This document shows positions 1 to 6,401 of a stretch of 15,620 nucleotides of DNA, piece by piece. Every line of letters begins with the position of its first letter. The stretch's first letter is position 1. Under the pieces are notes generated by a model. The model saw only the letters and a list, made by a program, of their open reading frames with translations. It was not told the origin of the DNA and searched no databases. Position numbers and translations under genes: made by a program. This DNA is from Halieaceae bacterium. GTDB taxonomy: Bacteria > Pseudomonadota > Gammaproteobacteria > Pseudomonadales > Halieaceae. The DNA lies in assembly GCA_002683395.1 (NCBI GenBank), contig NYTG01000059.1, positions 30,373 to 45,992 of the forward strand, in the 5' to 3' direction.

Positions 1-651
1 ATCGACTTCGAGATCATCGCGGTAACCCTCGATCAAAAGCAGCCCGGATACCCGGAGGAAGTATTGCCTCAGTATCTCGAGACCCTCGGTATTCCGTTTT
101 ATATTCTCGAACGTGACACGTATAGCGTTGTTCGGTCAATCATCCCGGAGGGAAAAACCACCTGTGGTTTGTGCTCCCGCCTCAGGCGCGGCACGCTGTA
201 CGGATTCGCGGAGCAGATTGGGGCGAGCAAGATCGCCCTAGGACACCACCGAGACGATATCGTCGAGACCTTATTTTTAAATCTATTTTTCGGCGGCAAG
301 CTGAAGGCGATGCCGGCGAAATTGAAAAGTGATGATGGTCGGCACGTTGTGATCCGGCCACTCGCCTACTGCCGGGAGTCCGACCTCGAAGCTTATGCAC
401 GCGTAATGGAGTTCCCCATCATTCCGTGCAATCTATGTGGTACTCAGGAAAATCTGCAGCGCCAGGAGATCAAGCAAATGCTCAAAGGCTGGGAGCGTGA
501 ATACCCTGGCCGAACCGAGACGATTTTTCGGGCGCTGGGGAATGTTGCCCCCTCGCACCTTCTCGATCACGACCTGTTCGATTTCCAGAGTCTTAGCGTC
601 GAGGTTGATGACAGTCTGGGTCTGCCCGATATCCGTGTTGTCAATCTGTGA
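1..651 (+). CDS. ttcA: tRNA 2-thiocytidine(32) synthetase TtcA, 5'-truncated by the window edge
   Basis: The frame is open from base 1 to the TGA at 649-651, giving 216 visible residues. About 90 N-terminal residues, including the ATP-binding PP-loop (SGGKDS), lie upstream of the window. TtcA is a cytosolic Fe-S enzyme that thiolates cytidine 32 of certain tRNAs. Family signatures seen are LDQKQPGYPE near the visible start, a CxxC in TTCGLCSRLRRG (cysteine codons at 163 and 172), ALGHHRDDIVET, GGKLKAMPAKL, VIRPLAYCRE, and a second CxxC in IPCNLCGTQENLQRQ (codons at 427 and 436). Cysteines of these two motifs ligate the [4Fe-4S] cluster in characterised TtcA. The C-terminal FRALGNVAPSHL and LFDF stretches also match the family. 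The stop overlaps the GTG of ccmA (GTGA, 648-651), which suggests shared transcription with the cytochrome c maturation genes. The identity is secure; only the N-terminus is unseen. Confidence 0.95.
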   Translation: MDFEIIAVTLDQKQPGYPEEVLPQYLETLGIPFYILERDTYSVVRSIIPEGKTTCGLCSRLRRGTLYGFAEQIGASKIALGHHRDDIVETLFLNLFFGGKLKAMPAKLKSDDGRHVVIRPLAYCRESDLEAYARVMEFPIIPCNLCGTQENLQRQEIKQMLKGWEREYPGRTETIFRALGNVAPSHLLDHDLFDFQSLSVEVDDSLGLPDIRVVNL

Positions 652-1241
652 CGCTTCTTCAGGTCAGTCAGGTTGGGATTGAACGGGGAGATCGTCAGCT
701 TCTGAGGGAGGTCAGTCTGTCCGTGTGCGCGGGAGAGATCTGGCAGCTCGTAGGTGTTAACGGGGTCGGGAAGACCAGTCTTTTAAGAGCGCTGGCCGGG
801 TTGGCGCGATTGGGCGTGGCGGGTGATATTCAACGCCACGCCAGTGTGCTTTATCTGGGGCATGCCTCGGCACTGAAACTCAGCTTAAGTGCGTTGGATA
901 ATCTGCGGTGTCATCCGGCTTGCGATGTCATGGCCTCGCGGGAGCGTATCACTTCGGCTCTGGAGAAGGTGAGTCTTGCCGGTTATGAAGATCGCCCGGT
1001 TGGAGCATTGTCAGCGGGTCAGCAGCGCCGCGTCGCTCTTGCGAGATTGCTCCTCAGCGAGGCGTCTTTATGGTTGCTTGACGAGCCCTTCACCGCACTA
1101 GACGCAGCGGGATGTGATTGGCTTGAAGCACGTATTCGTGAGCATGTGCAGGCGGGTGGGGCGACCGTTTTTACCAGCCATCAGCCCAGCCGCTTCGGCG
1201 CGCTGCAACATGACCTGAATCTGGCACAGCATGTCGCCTGA
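648..1241 (+). CDS. ccmA: Haem exporter ATP-binding subunit CcmA
   Basis: This is a 197-residue ABC ATPase, near the usual length of about 205. It works with CcmB and CcmC; ATP hydrolysis releases holo-CcmE from the CcmC-CcmD complex on the cytoplasmic side of the inner membrane. Visible motifs are Walker A GVNGVGKT (residues 36-43), signature LSAGQQRR (121-128), Walker B LWLLDEP (141-147) and the switch histidine in TSHQ (178). The Walker A alanine common in this family (GAGKT) is valine here, a conservative change. The start is GTG at 648, overlapping the ttcA stop. No Shine-Dalgarno sequence is visible upstream, so initiation probably relies on coupling to ttcA. The N-terminus (MTLLQVSQVGIERGDRQLL) matches the family and supports this start. 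The 3' end overlaps ccmB by 11 bases. Confidence 0.95.
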   Translation: MTLLQVSQVGIERGDRQLLREVSLSVCAGEIWQLVGVNGVGKTSLLRALAGLARLGVAGDIQRHASVLYLGHASALKLSLSALDNLRCHPACDVMASRERITSALEKVSLAGYEDRPVGALSAGQQRRVALARLLLSEASLWLLDEPFTALDAAGCDWLEARIREHVQAGGATVFTSHQPSRFGALQHDLNLAQHVA

Positions 1242-1929
1242 TCGCCCATTACTTTCATTACAGGCCGCCTTTACTCGGCAGTTTGTCCGCCATATGCGGT
1301 CACTCATGGCCAGTCCGGCCGACGTTGCGAACCCGCTATTGTTTTTCTTCATGGTGGTCACCCTCTTTCCCCTCGGCCTGGGGCCAGACCCAGAGCGCCT
1401 CGCTGCGATCGCCCCCGGCATTCTGTGGGTGGTCGCACTGCTGGCAAGTCTCATGGTCAGCGCCAAATTATTTGCCTCTGACTTTGAGGACGGCAGTTTG
1501 GAGCAGCTGGCGCTGGCGCCATACCCGCTCGCGGTACTCGTGCTGGCGGAGGTGGCAGCGCATTGGTTGACGACCGGGTTTCTACTGGCATTGGTGTCGC
1601 CACTGTTCGCGATCATGCTGGGTCTGCCCGAGCAGGGCCTGCCCACGCTGGTGGCGAGTTTGCTGTTCGGTACGATGTGCCTAACGCTCATTGGCGCGGT
1701 GGGTAGTGCGCTGACGGTCAGTATTCGTCGAGGTGGACTGCTGCTCTCGCTTCTCATTATTCCGCTCAATGTTCCCGTGCTGATTTTTGGTACGACGGCA
1801 GTGGCCGAGGCGGTCATCGGGGGTAACCCAGAGAGCTGGCTAGCGTTATTGGCTGGTCTTGCCCTGGGTTCGCTAGCGCTGACCCCGCTGGCCATCGGTG
1901 CTGCATTAAGAGTGTCTCTAGACAGTTGA
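1231..1929 (+). CDS. ccmB: Haem exporter membrane subunit CcmB
   Basis: This 232-residue inner-membrane protein is the permease partner of CcmA in the CcmABCD complex. It has a soluble N-terminal stretch (LLSLQAAFTRQFVRHMRS) and then a largely hydrophobic body consistent with six membrane segments. CcmB-like sequence includes NPLLFFFMVVTLFPLGLGP (residues about 34-52), FASDFEDGSLEQL, the arginine pair in SIRRGGLLLSLL, and the IIPLNVPVLIFGT segment. The ATG at 1231 lies inside the end of ccmA (11-base overlap), so the two subunits are probably translated in a fixed ratio. The family is usually about 220 residues, so the length is normal. The stop codon sits in the 5' arm of a hairpin described separately, and a 76-base gap follows before ccmC. 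Confidence 0.94.
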   Translation: MSPDRPLLSLQAAFTRQFVRHMRSLMASPADVANPLLFFFMVVTLFPLGLGPDPERLAAIAPGILWVVALLASLMVSAKLFASDFEDGSLEQLALAPYPLAVLVLAEVAAHWLTTGFLLALVSPLFAIMLGLPEQGLPTLVASLLFGTMCLTLIGAVGSALTVSIRRGGLLLSLLIIPLNVPVLIFGTTAVAEAVIGGNPESWLALLAGLALGSLALTPLAIGAALRVSLDS

Positions 1930-1942
1930 GCGAGTCAGCTGT
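1922..1942 (+). other. Inverted repeat (potential RNA hairpin) at the ccmB stop codon
   Basis: The arms ACAGTTGA (1922-1929) and TCAGCTGT (1935-1942) can form an 8-base-pair stem with one G-U pair around a 5-base loop (GCGAG). The ccmB stop codon lies in the 5' arm. No run of T follows the 3' arm, so this does not look like an intrinsic terminator. It could be an mRNA processing or stability element at the only gap inside the ccm cluster, or chance. Only the pairing is observed; the role is inference. Confidence 0.4.
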
Positions 1943-1971
1943 TCAGGGTCTCAAAGCGGGCGGTAGACGCG

Positions 1972-1998
1972 TTAACGGCACTGGTTAGGCGCTATACT
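1972..1998 (+). promoter_or_regulatory. Possible weak internal promoter before ccmC
   Basis: TATACT at 1993-1998 matches five of six bases of the sigma-70 -10 consensus. The best upstream partner is TTAACG at 1972-1977 (four of six), with a short 15-base spacer. A start site about seven bases after the -10 would fall almost on the ccmC ATG at 2006, giving a nearly leaderless message. It sits in the one intergenic gap of the ccm cluster, but the poor -35, spacing and position keep confidence low. Confidence 0.22.
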
Positions 1999-2005
1999 AG
2001 GGATC

Positions 2006-2743
2006 ATGTGGACCATCATTCATAAAATGGGATCGCCGCCCTGGTTCTTCCGGTTCAGTGGAGTGCTCGTGCGCTGGCTCTTACCCATCACCATCAGTTT
2101 GCTGGTGATGGGTGCGTTTTGGGGCTTGTTGGTAGCGCCGCCGGATTTTCGACAGGGTAACTCCTACCGTATTATTTATATTCACGTACCGGCAGCGGTG
2201 GTGGCGTTGGCCGGGTATTACGTGATGGCGCTTGCGGGCGCGGTCAGTCTGATCTGGCGGATCAAGATGGCTGATATCACGATGCGTGCAGCCGCGCCCG
2301 TGGGTGCAGTGTTAACGGCGATAGCGCTGGTAACGGGCGCGATCTGGGGCAAGCCGACCTGGGGTGCCTGGTGGGTCTGGGATGCGCGCATTACTTCCAT
2401 GCTCATTTTGTTCTTTCTGTATCTCGGTGTGGTGGCTTTATTTGAGGCCTATGAGAATAAGACCGCAGCAGCGCGCGCCTGTGCGGTGTTGAGTCTGGTC
2501 GGTACGGTCAATATTCCGATCATCTACAAATCGGTCGATTGGTGGTATTCCTTGCATCAGCCCGCTTCGATTAAATTTACGGGGGAGTCGGCAATTGACT
2601 CGAGCATGCTGTACCCCCTGTTGCTGATGATCTTGGCGTTTTATTGCCTTTTCGCCCTCACGGTATTGCTGAACATGCGGGCTGAACTGCTGTGGGCTCA
2701 CCGCGAATCGAGCTGGTTAAAGCAATTGGCAGGGGGTGCTTGA
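2006..2743 (+). CDS. ccmC: Haem transporter/loading protein CcmC
   Basis: CcmC is a six-segment inner-membrane protein of the haem-handling (WWD) family, here 245 residues as expected. It presents haem to CcmE and is needed to form holo-CcmE. The tryptophan-rich motif WGKPTWGAWWVWDAR spans residues 114-128. The two periplasmic histidines known as haem ligands in E. coli CcmC fall at the same numbers here: H60 (YIHVPAA) and H184 (SLHQ). The start at 2006 is chosen because MW plus a short amphipathic lead is the family's usual N-terminus. The only Shine-Dalgarno-like string (AGGGA, 1999-2003) is just two bases from the ATG, so initiation may be weak. This is the only ccm gene not overlapping or closely abutting its upstream neighbour. 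Its stop TGA overlaps the ATG of ccmD. Confidence 0.96.
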   Translation: MWTIIHKMGSPPWFFRFSGVLVRWLLPITISLLVMGAFWGLLVAPPDFRQGNSYRIIYIHVPAAVVALAGYYVMALAGAVSLIWRIKMADITMRAAAPVGAVLTAIALVTGAIWGKPTWGAWWVWDARITSMLILFFLYLGVVALFEAYENKTAAARACAVLSLVGTVNIPIIYKSVDWWYSLHQPASIKFTGESAIDSSMLYPLLLMILAFYCLFALTVLLNMRAELLWAHRESSWLKQLAGGA

Positions 2744-2949
2744 TGTATTTCGAGTCGCTCTCGGCGGTGTGGCACATGGATGGTCATGGCTTTTATGTCT
2801 GGCTGGCCTACGCCTTCACGGCAATCCCGCTGGCGCTCACAGTGTGGTTACCCATCAACCGGATTCGGCAACATTGGCGTTGGTTGCAGGCGGAGCAAAG
2901 GCGTGCGGCCTCTGCCTCTTCAGGCAGCGCCAATGAGGCAGGGGGTTAG
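2743..2949 (+). CDS. ccmD: Haem exporter small subunit CcmD
   Basis: This 68-residue protein has one membrane span and stabilises the CcmC-CcmE interaction within CcmABCD. The sequence shows the typical CcmD layout: a short lead with HMDGHGFYVWLAYA (residues 11-24), a single hydrophobic span at about 18-37, then a basic amphipathic cytoplasmic tail (NRIRQHWRWLQAEQRR) and a low-complexity Ala/Ser/Gly end. The frame could be extended upstream to a non-ATG codon at 2692, but the ATG at 2743 is preferred: it overlaps the ccmC stop (TGATG), is preceded by AGGGGG at 2731-2736, and gives the normal family length. CcmD is weakly conserved in sequence, so the call leans on position as well as composition. 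Confidence 0.92.
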   Translation: MYFESLSAVWHMDGHGFYVWLAYAFTAIPLALTVWLPINRIRQHWRWLQAEQRRAASASSGSANEAGG

Positions 2950-2955
2950 CGAGTG

Positions 2956-3408
2956 ATGCATCCCATTCGAAAACAGCGGCTGGTTCTGGTCAGTCTGATG
3001 GTCGTGCTTTCCAGCGTGGCGATCGGGCTCGTGGCGTTTGCGCTCCGAGATAACATCAATCTGTTCTACCCGCCCGCAGATGTGATTGCGGGTAAAGCGC
3101 CGACAGACAGAACGATTCGTCTGGGCGGGATGGTGGTAGAGGGCAGTATCGAGCGCAGTGAAACCGAGCTCGATACCACTTTTTGGGTCACAGATTACGA
3201 GGGTTCTGTCGCGGTCCGTTACAGCGGGATCCTTCCGGACTTGTTTGCCGAGGGAGAGGGTGTGGTCGCGGAGGGCATGCTCGACGCCGCCGGCACGCTG
3301 GTTGCTACGCAGGTGCTGGCCAAGCACGACGAGAACTATATGCCCCCCGAGGTAGCAGCGGCGCTTGAAGGTAAAACCGCACCTGCCGAGAGGACTGCGT
3401 TGCCATGA
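2956..3408 (+). CDS. ccmE: Periplasmic haem chaperone CcmE
   Basis: CcmE receives haem from CcmC and carries it covalently to CcmF. The 150-residue protein has a cytoplasmic basic lead (MHPIRKQRL), a signal anchor at about residues 9-30, then a periplasmic OB-fold domain. The diagnostic motif LAKHDENYMPPEV holds the haem-attaching histidine H124 and the nearby tyrosine Y128 (H130 and Y134 in E. coli). Conserved IRLGGMVVEGS and FWVTDYEGSVAVRYSGILPDLF are present. A GTG at 2953 is in frame one codon earlier; I prefer the ATG at 2956 because the family typically begins MHP or MNP, though the GTG is slightly better spaced from the GGGGG at 2941-2945. The stop overlaps ccmF in an ATGA. Confidence 0.96.
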   Translation: MHPIRKQRLVLVSLMVVLSSVAIGLVAFALRDNINLFYPPADVIAGKAPTDRTIRLGGMVVEGSIERSETELDTTFWVTDYEGSVAVRYSGILPDLFAEGEGVVAEGMLDAAGTLVATQVLAKHDENYMPPEVAAALEGKTAPAERTALP

Positions 3409-5384
3409 TTCCCGAGCTTGGCCATGTTGCGTTGATCATTGCCTTTGTTTTGGCGATGGGGCTCGCCGTCGTGCCGCTATGGGGCACCATGCGGCACGAT
3501 ATTGCCGCCATGAACATGGCGCCGTCTTTGGCGCTCGGGGTCACTGTATTTGTCGGGATGGCCTTCGCGCTGCTGGCGACCAGTTTCTTACAAGACGATT
3601 TTTCAGTCGCCGTCGTCGCGGCTAACTCGAACAGCTTGTTGCCACCGATATTCAAGTTTTCAGCGCTGTGGGGTAATCACGAGGGATCCCTACTCCTGTG
3701 GGTGCTCATCCTTTCGGGTTGGATGACTGCGGTCGCCTACTTTAGTCGCGGTCTGCCGCTGGAAATGGTGGCGCGGGTGTTAAGCGTAATGGGCATGATA
3801 GCGGTCGGGTTTCTCGCCTTTTCACTGTTAACGTCCAATCCTTTTGAGCGCCTTTTGCCTAATACTCCCCTCGATGGCAACGATCTGAATCCGCTGCTAC
3901 AAGATCCGGGATTGATCATTCACCCGCCGCTGCTGTACATGGGATATGTCGGCTTGTCTGTGCCCTTTGCCTTCGCTATCGCCGCGCTGTTGGGCGGCCG
4001 TTTGGACGCGTCATGGGCGCGCTGGTCCAGGCCTTGGACTAACGTAGCGTGGGGGTTTCTATCGCTGGGCATTATGCTCGGCAGCTGGTGGGCGTATTAT
4101 GAGTTGGGTTGGGGAGGCTGGTGGTTCTGGGACCCCGTCGAAAATGCGTCCTTCATGCCTTGGTTAATGGGAACGGCGTTGGTCCACAGCCTTGCGGCCA
4201 CGGAAAAGCGCGGCGTCTTCCGCTCGTGGACTGTACTGCTGGCCATTTTTGCTTTTTCCCTGTCATTGCTGGGCACTTTTCTTGTGCGCTCCGGCGTCCT
4301 CACCAGCGTCCACGCTTTCGCGTCTGATCCAGAGCGTGGCTTGTTTATTCTGATTTTTCTCGCGCTGGTCGTAGGCGGGTCTTTGCTGCTCTACGCCTTG
4401 CGCGCACCGTCGGTGGCGAGCCGGGTGAGTTACACCGGGGTCTCCCGTGAGTCGCTGCTGATGGTTAATAATCTGGTATTCACCGTCGCGACCATTGTGG
4501 TGTTACTGGGCACCCTTTTCCCATTGGTGATGGACGCCTTCTCTCTCGGAAAATATTCGGTTGGGCCGCCTTATTTCAACGCCGTATTCGTGCCGTTGAT
4601 GGCGCTCGTGATGCCGTTTATGACGGCTGGGCCGCTGTCGCGCTGGCGAGAGGACTCAGCGAAGCGCTGGTTACATGAGTTGCTGATGCCGGGGGTGGGT
4701 GTGCTGGTGGTAGCGCTGGTCCTAGCGTCGCTGGGCCGCGACGGCTTTAATATTTGGATAGCCCTCGCGGTGTTGCTCGCCGGATGGGTGGCGCTGGGCG
4801 TGATTAAGGATCTCTGGCGCCGTATCGCTAGCGCGCCAGATGGGGAGCTGAAGTGGCGACGGCTAACCCCCAGTTTTATGGGCATGACGTTGGCACATTT
4901 GGGCTTTGCGGCGGTAGTGCTGGGTGCGGTCGTTGTGACGCAGGGAAACCAAGAGCGGGATCTGCGCATGGCCGTGGGTGATGTTGAAGAGTTGGGCGGT
5001 TATCGGTTTGAACTATTGCGCCTGGGTCAGCAGGCTGGCCCGAACTACCTTGCGGAGCAGGCGGTATTCGAGGTCACGCGCGACGGGCAGATCATCGCTG
5101 GACTGGTACCAGAAAAGCGGCGTTACTTTGCCAGCGGTCAGATCATGACCGAAGCCGCGATCGACGCAAGCTTGTGGCGGGATCTTTATATCGCGTTGGG
5201 TGAGCCAATCGGTGAGGACGCTTGGGCAGTGCGCCTGCAATATAAGCCCATGGTTCGCTGGTTGTGGTTGGGGTCGCTGATGATCGGACTTGGGGCCTTG
5301 GTCACCGCGTTGGATCGCCGTTATCGATCGCAAGCCGTACGCAAGCCAGTACCGACATCTGGAGTCGCAGGGCTTGCGGGTTAA
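3405..5384 (+). CDS. ccmF: Cytochrome c haem lyase subunit CcmF
   Basis: CcmF is the large multi-span core of the cytochrome c synthetase. It takes haem from CcmE and, with CcmH and CcmI, attaches it to CXXCH motifs of apocytochromes in the periplasm. At 659 residues it is close to the E. coli protein (647). The WWD haem-handling motif is clear (WGGWWFWDPVENASFMPWL, residues 236-254). All four histidines known to bind haem in E. coli CcmF can be placed: H173 (IIHPPLLYMG), H261 (ALVHSLA), H303 (SVHAFASDP) and H498 (TLAHLGFAA, equivalent to H491). A soluble periplasmic domain near 515-625 precedes the last span. The start ATG at 3405 overlaps the ccmE stop; the end overlaps ccmG by 11 bases. 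Nothing is broken or missing. Confidence 0.97.
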   Translation: MIPELGHVALIIAFVLAMGLAVVPLWGTMRHDIAAMNMAPSLALGVTVFVGMAFALLATSFLQDDFSVAVVAANSNSLLPPIFKFSALWGNHEGSLLLWVLILSGWMTAVAYFSRGLPLEMVARVLSVMGMIAVGFLAFSLLTSNPFERLLPNTPLDGNDLNPLLQDPGLIIHPPLLYMGYVGLSVPFAFAIAALLGGRLDASWARWSRPWTNVAWGFLSLGIMLGSWWAYYELGWGGWWFWDPVENASFMPWLMGTALVHSLAATEKRGVFRSWTVLLAIFAFSLSLLGTFLVRSGVLTSVHAFASDPERGLFILIFLALVVGGSLLLYALRAPSVASRVSYTGVSRESLLMVNNLVFTVATIVVLLGTLFPLVMDAFSLGKYSVGPPYFNAVFVPLMALVMPFMTAGPLSRWREDSAKRWLHELLMPGVGVLVVALVLASLGRDGFNIWIALAVLLAGWVALGVIKDLWRRIASAPDGELKWRRLTPSFMGMTLAHLGFAAVVLGAVVVTQGNQERDLRMAVGDVEELGGYRFELLRLGQQAGPNYLAEQAVFEVTRDGQIIAGLVPEKRRYFASGQIMTEAAIDASLWRDLYIALGEPIGEDAWAVRLQYKPMVRWLWLGSLMIGLGALVTALDRRYRSQAVRKPVPTSGVAGLAG

Positions 5385-5928
5385 AAAGTTTATTCCGCTA
5401 TTCGCGTTTGTGCTCTTGACCGGATTACTGTTCCGGGGATTGTCCATCGATCCGACGGCCTTGCCGGCAGCGCGCTTGGGGCAGCCCTTTCCCCCCTTCG
5501 CGCAGCCTGAGTTATTGAGCGGTGATGAGATTTCGGATGCGGCGCTCACGTCAAAGCCTGCTCTGGTCAACGTTTGGGCAACCTGGTGCTACTCGTGCCG
5601 GGTGGAGCATCCCTATCTCTTGTCTCTTGCCGAACAGGGCATCCCCATTTACGGATTAAATTACAAGGACGATTCCGCCAAGGCGCGGGACTGGCTCGAG
5701 CAGCTTGGCGATCCTTACCGACTGAATATCGTTGATGTGGAGGGTTCGGTGGGTCTGGATCTGGGGGTCTACGGGGCGCCGGAAACCTATGTGCTGGACG
5801 CCGACGGATACATTGTCCATCGTCATGTCGGAGTGCTGGATGAGGGGGTGTTTACACGCGATTTCAGCCGTTGGTTTCCAGTCGCCGCGACGTCAGAATC
5901 GATGCCTGCCGCAGGAGGGCGACTATGA
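5374..5928 (+). CDS. ccmG: Thiol:disulfide interchange protein CcmG/DsbE
   Basis: This is a membrane-anchored periplasmic thioredoxin-like protein of 184 residues that reduces apocytochrome or CcmH cysteines before haem attachment. It has an N-terminal anchor (residues 4-22), the conserved IDPTALPAARLGQPFPPF entry region, the active site NVWATWCYSCRVEHP (C72 and C75), GLNYKDD, and GVYGAPETYV with the cis-proline at about 136. The active-site dipeptide is Tyr-Ser instead of the Pro-Thr of E. coli CcmG. There is no ATG in the right place: I choose TTG at 5374, inside the end of ccmF, because GGAG at 5361-5364 precedes it by nine bases and the resulting MRVKKFIPLF N-terminus matches the family. 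An in-frame TTG at 5290 would add 28 residues but puts a non-hydrophobic stretch before the anchor. The stop overlaps ccmH (ATGA). Confidence 0.94.
   Translation: MRVKKFIPLFAFVLLTGLLFRGLSIDPTALPAARLGQPFPPFAQPELLSGDEISDAALTSKPALVNVWATWCYSCRVEHPYLLSLAEQGIPIYGLNYKDDSAKARDWLEQLGDPYRLNIVDVEGSVGLDLGVYGAPETYVLDADGYIVHRHVGVLDEGVFTRDFSRWFPVAATSESMPAAGGRL
5913..5919 (+). promoter_or_regulatory. Strong ribosome binding site for ccmH
   Basis: AGGAGGG lies five bases before the ATG at 5925 and inside the end of ccmG. It decides the ccmH start over an in-frame upstream codon at 5871 that would place charged residues before the signal peptide. Confidence 0.8.
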
Positions 5929-6401
5929 GGAGAGTAGAGAAGGTACTGATCTTGAGTGCGCTTTGGTGCCTTTTGTCGGTCTCCTTGGGCGCCCGCGCGG
6001 TGATCGAGACCTACGCGTTTTCCTCTCAAGATCTGGAGGCGCGCTATCATCTTCTGAGCCAAGAACTGCGCTGCCCCAAGTGTCAAAATCAGAATATAGC
6101 GGACTCTAACGCGCCGATTGCGCGTGACCTGCGGGTGGTGCTTTTCGAGCAGTTAGAGGCGGGCGCCACAGACGATGAAATCCTCGCCTTTATGGTCGCT
6201 CGGTACGGTGAGTTTGTGCGGTATCGACCCGGTATGGACCGCCAGACTCTATTACTCTGGGCCGCGCCCGGGCTGCTACTGGTGTTCGGAGCGGCGGGAT
6301 TGATAAGCCACTTTAGGCAGCGGAGGGTCCGGGCACCCGGGGTCCTGACGGATGTAGAGCAGGACCAAATTGAGCAGTTGCTTAGGGAGCCTCGCGCTTG
6401 A
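5925..6401 (+). CDS. ccmH: Cytochrome c maturation thioredoxin-like protein CcmH (short form)
   Basis: CcmH is a periplasmic, membrane-anchored thiol protein that works with CcmG to keep the apocytochrome haem-binding cysteines reduced and binds CcmF and CcmI. The 158-residue product has a signal peptide (residues 1-25, probable cleavage after ARA), then the family signature ELRCPKCQNQNIADSNAPIA with redox cysteines C50 and C53, a three-helix region through RYGEFVRYRPG, and a C-terminal membrane span (about 109-127) with a basic tail. It equals only the N-terminal half of the long E. coli CcmH; the TPR half is encoded next door as ccmI, the arrangement common outside enterobacteria. The start at 5925 overlaps the ccmG stop and has a strong ribosome binding site. 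The stop overlaps the TTG of ccmI. Confidence 0.95.
   Translation: MRRVEKVLILSALWCLLSVSLGARAVIETYAFSSQDLEARYHLLSQELRCPKCQNQNIADSNAPIARDLRVVLFEQLEAGATDDEILAFMVARYGEFVRYRPGMDRQTLLLWAAPGLLLVFGAAGLISHFRQRRVRAPGVLTDVEQDQIEQLLREPRA

Noticed and set aside
1098..1895. Long reverse-strand open frame opposite ccmB
   Set aside because: It lies antisense to a clear CcmB, has a Ser/Ala/Thr/Arg-rich composition typical of shadow frames in GC-rich DNA, and no recognisable domain.
2692..2742. Upstream extension of ccmD
   Set aside because: The extra 17 codons lie inside ccmC, start with a non-ATG codon, and are not CcmD-like; the ATG at 2743 has a good ribosome binding site.
5925..6401. CcmH as a truncated gene because it is half the length of the E. 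coli protein
   Set aside because: The missing half is the separate intact ccmI next door; the split arrangement is normal in many proteobacteria.
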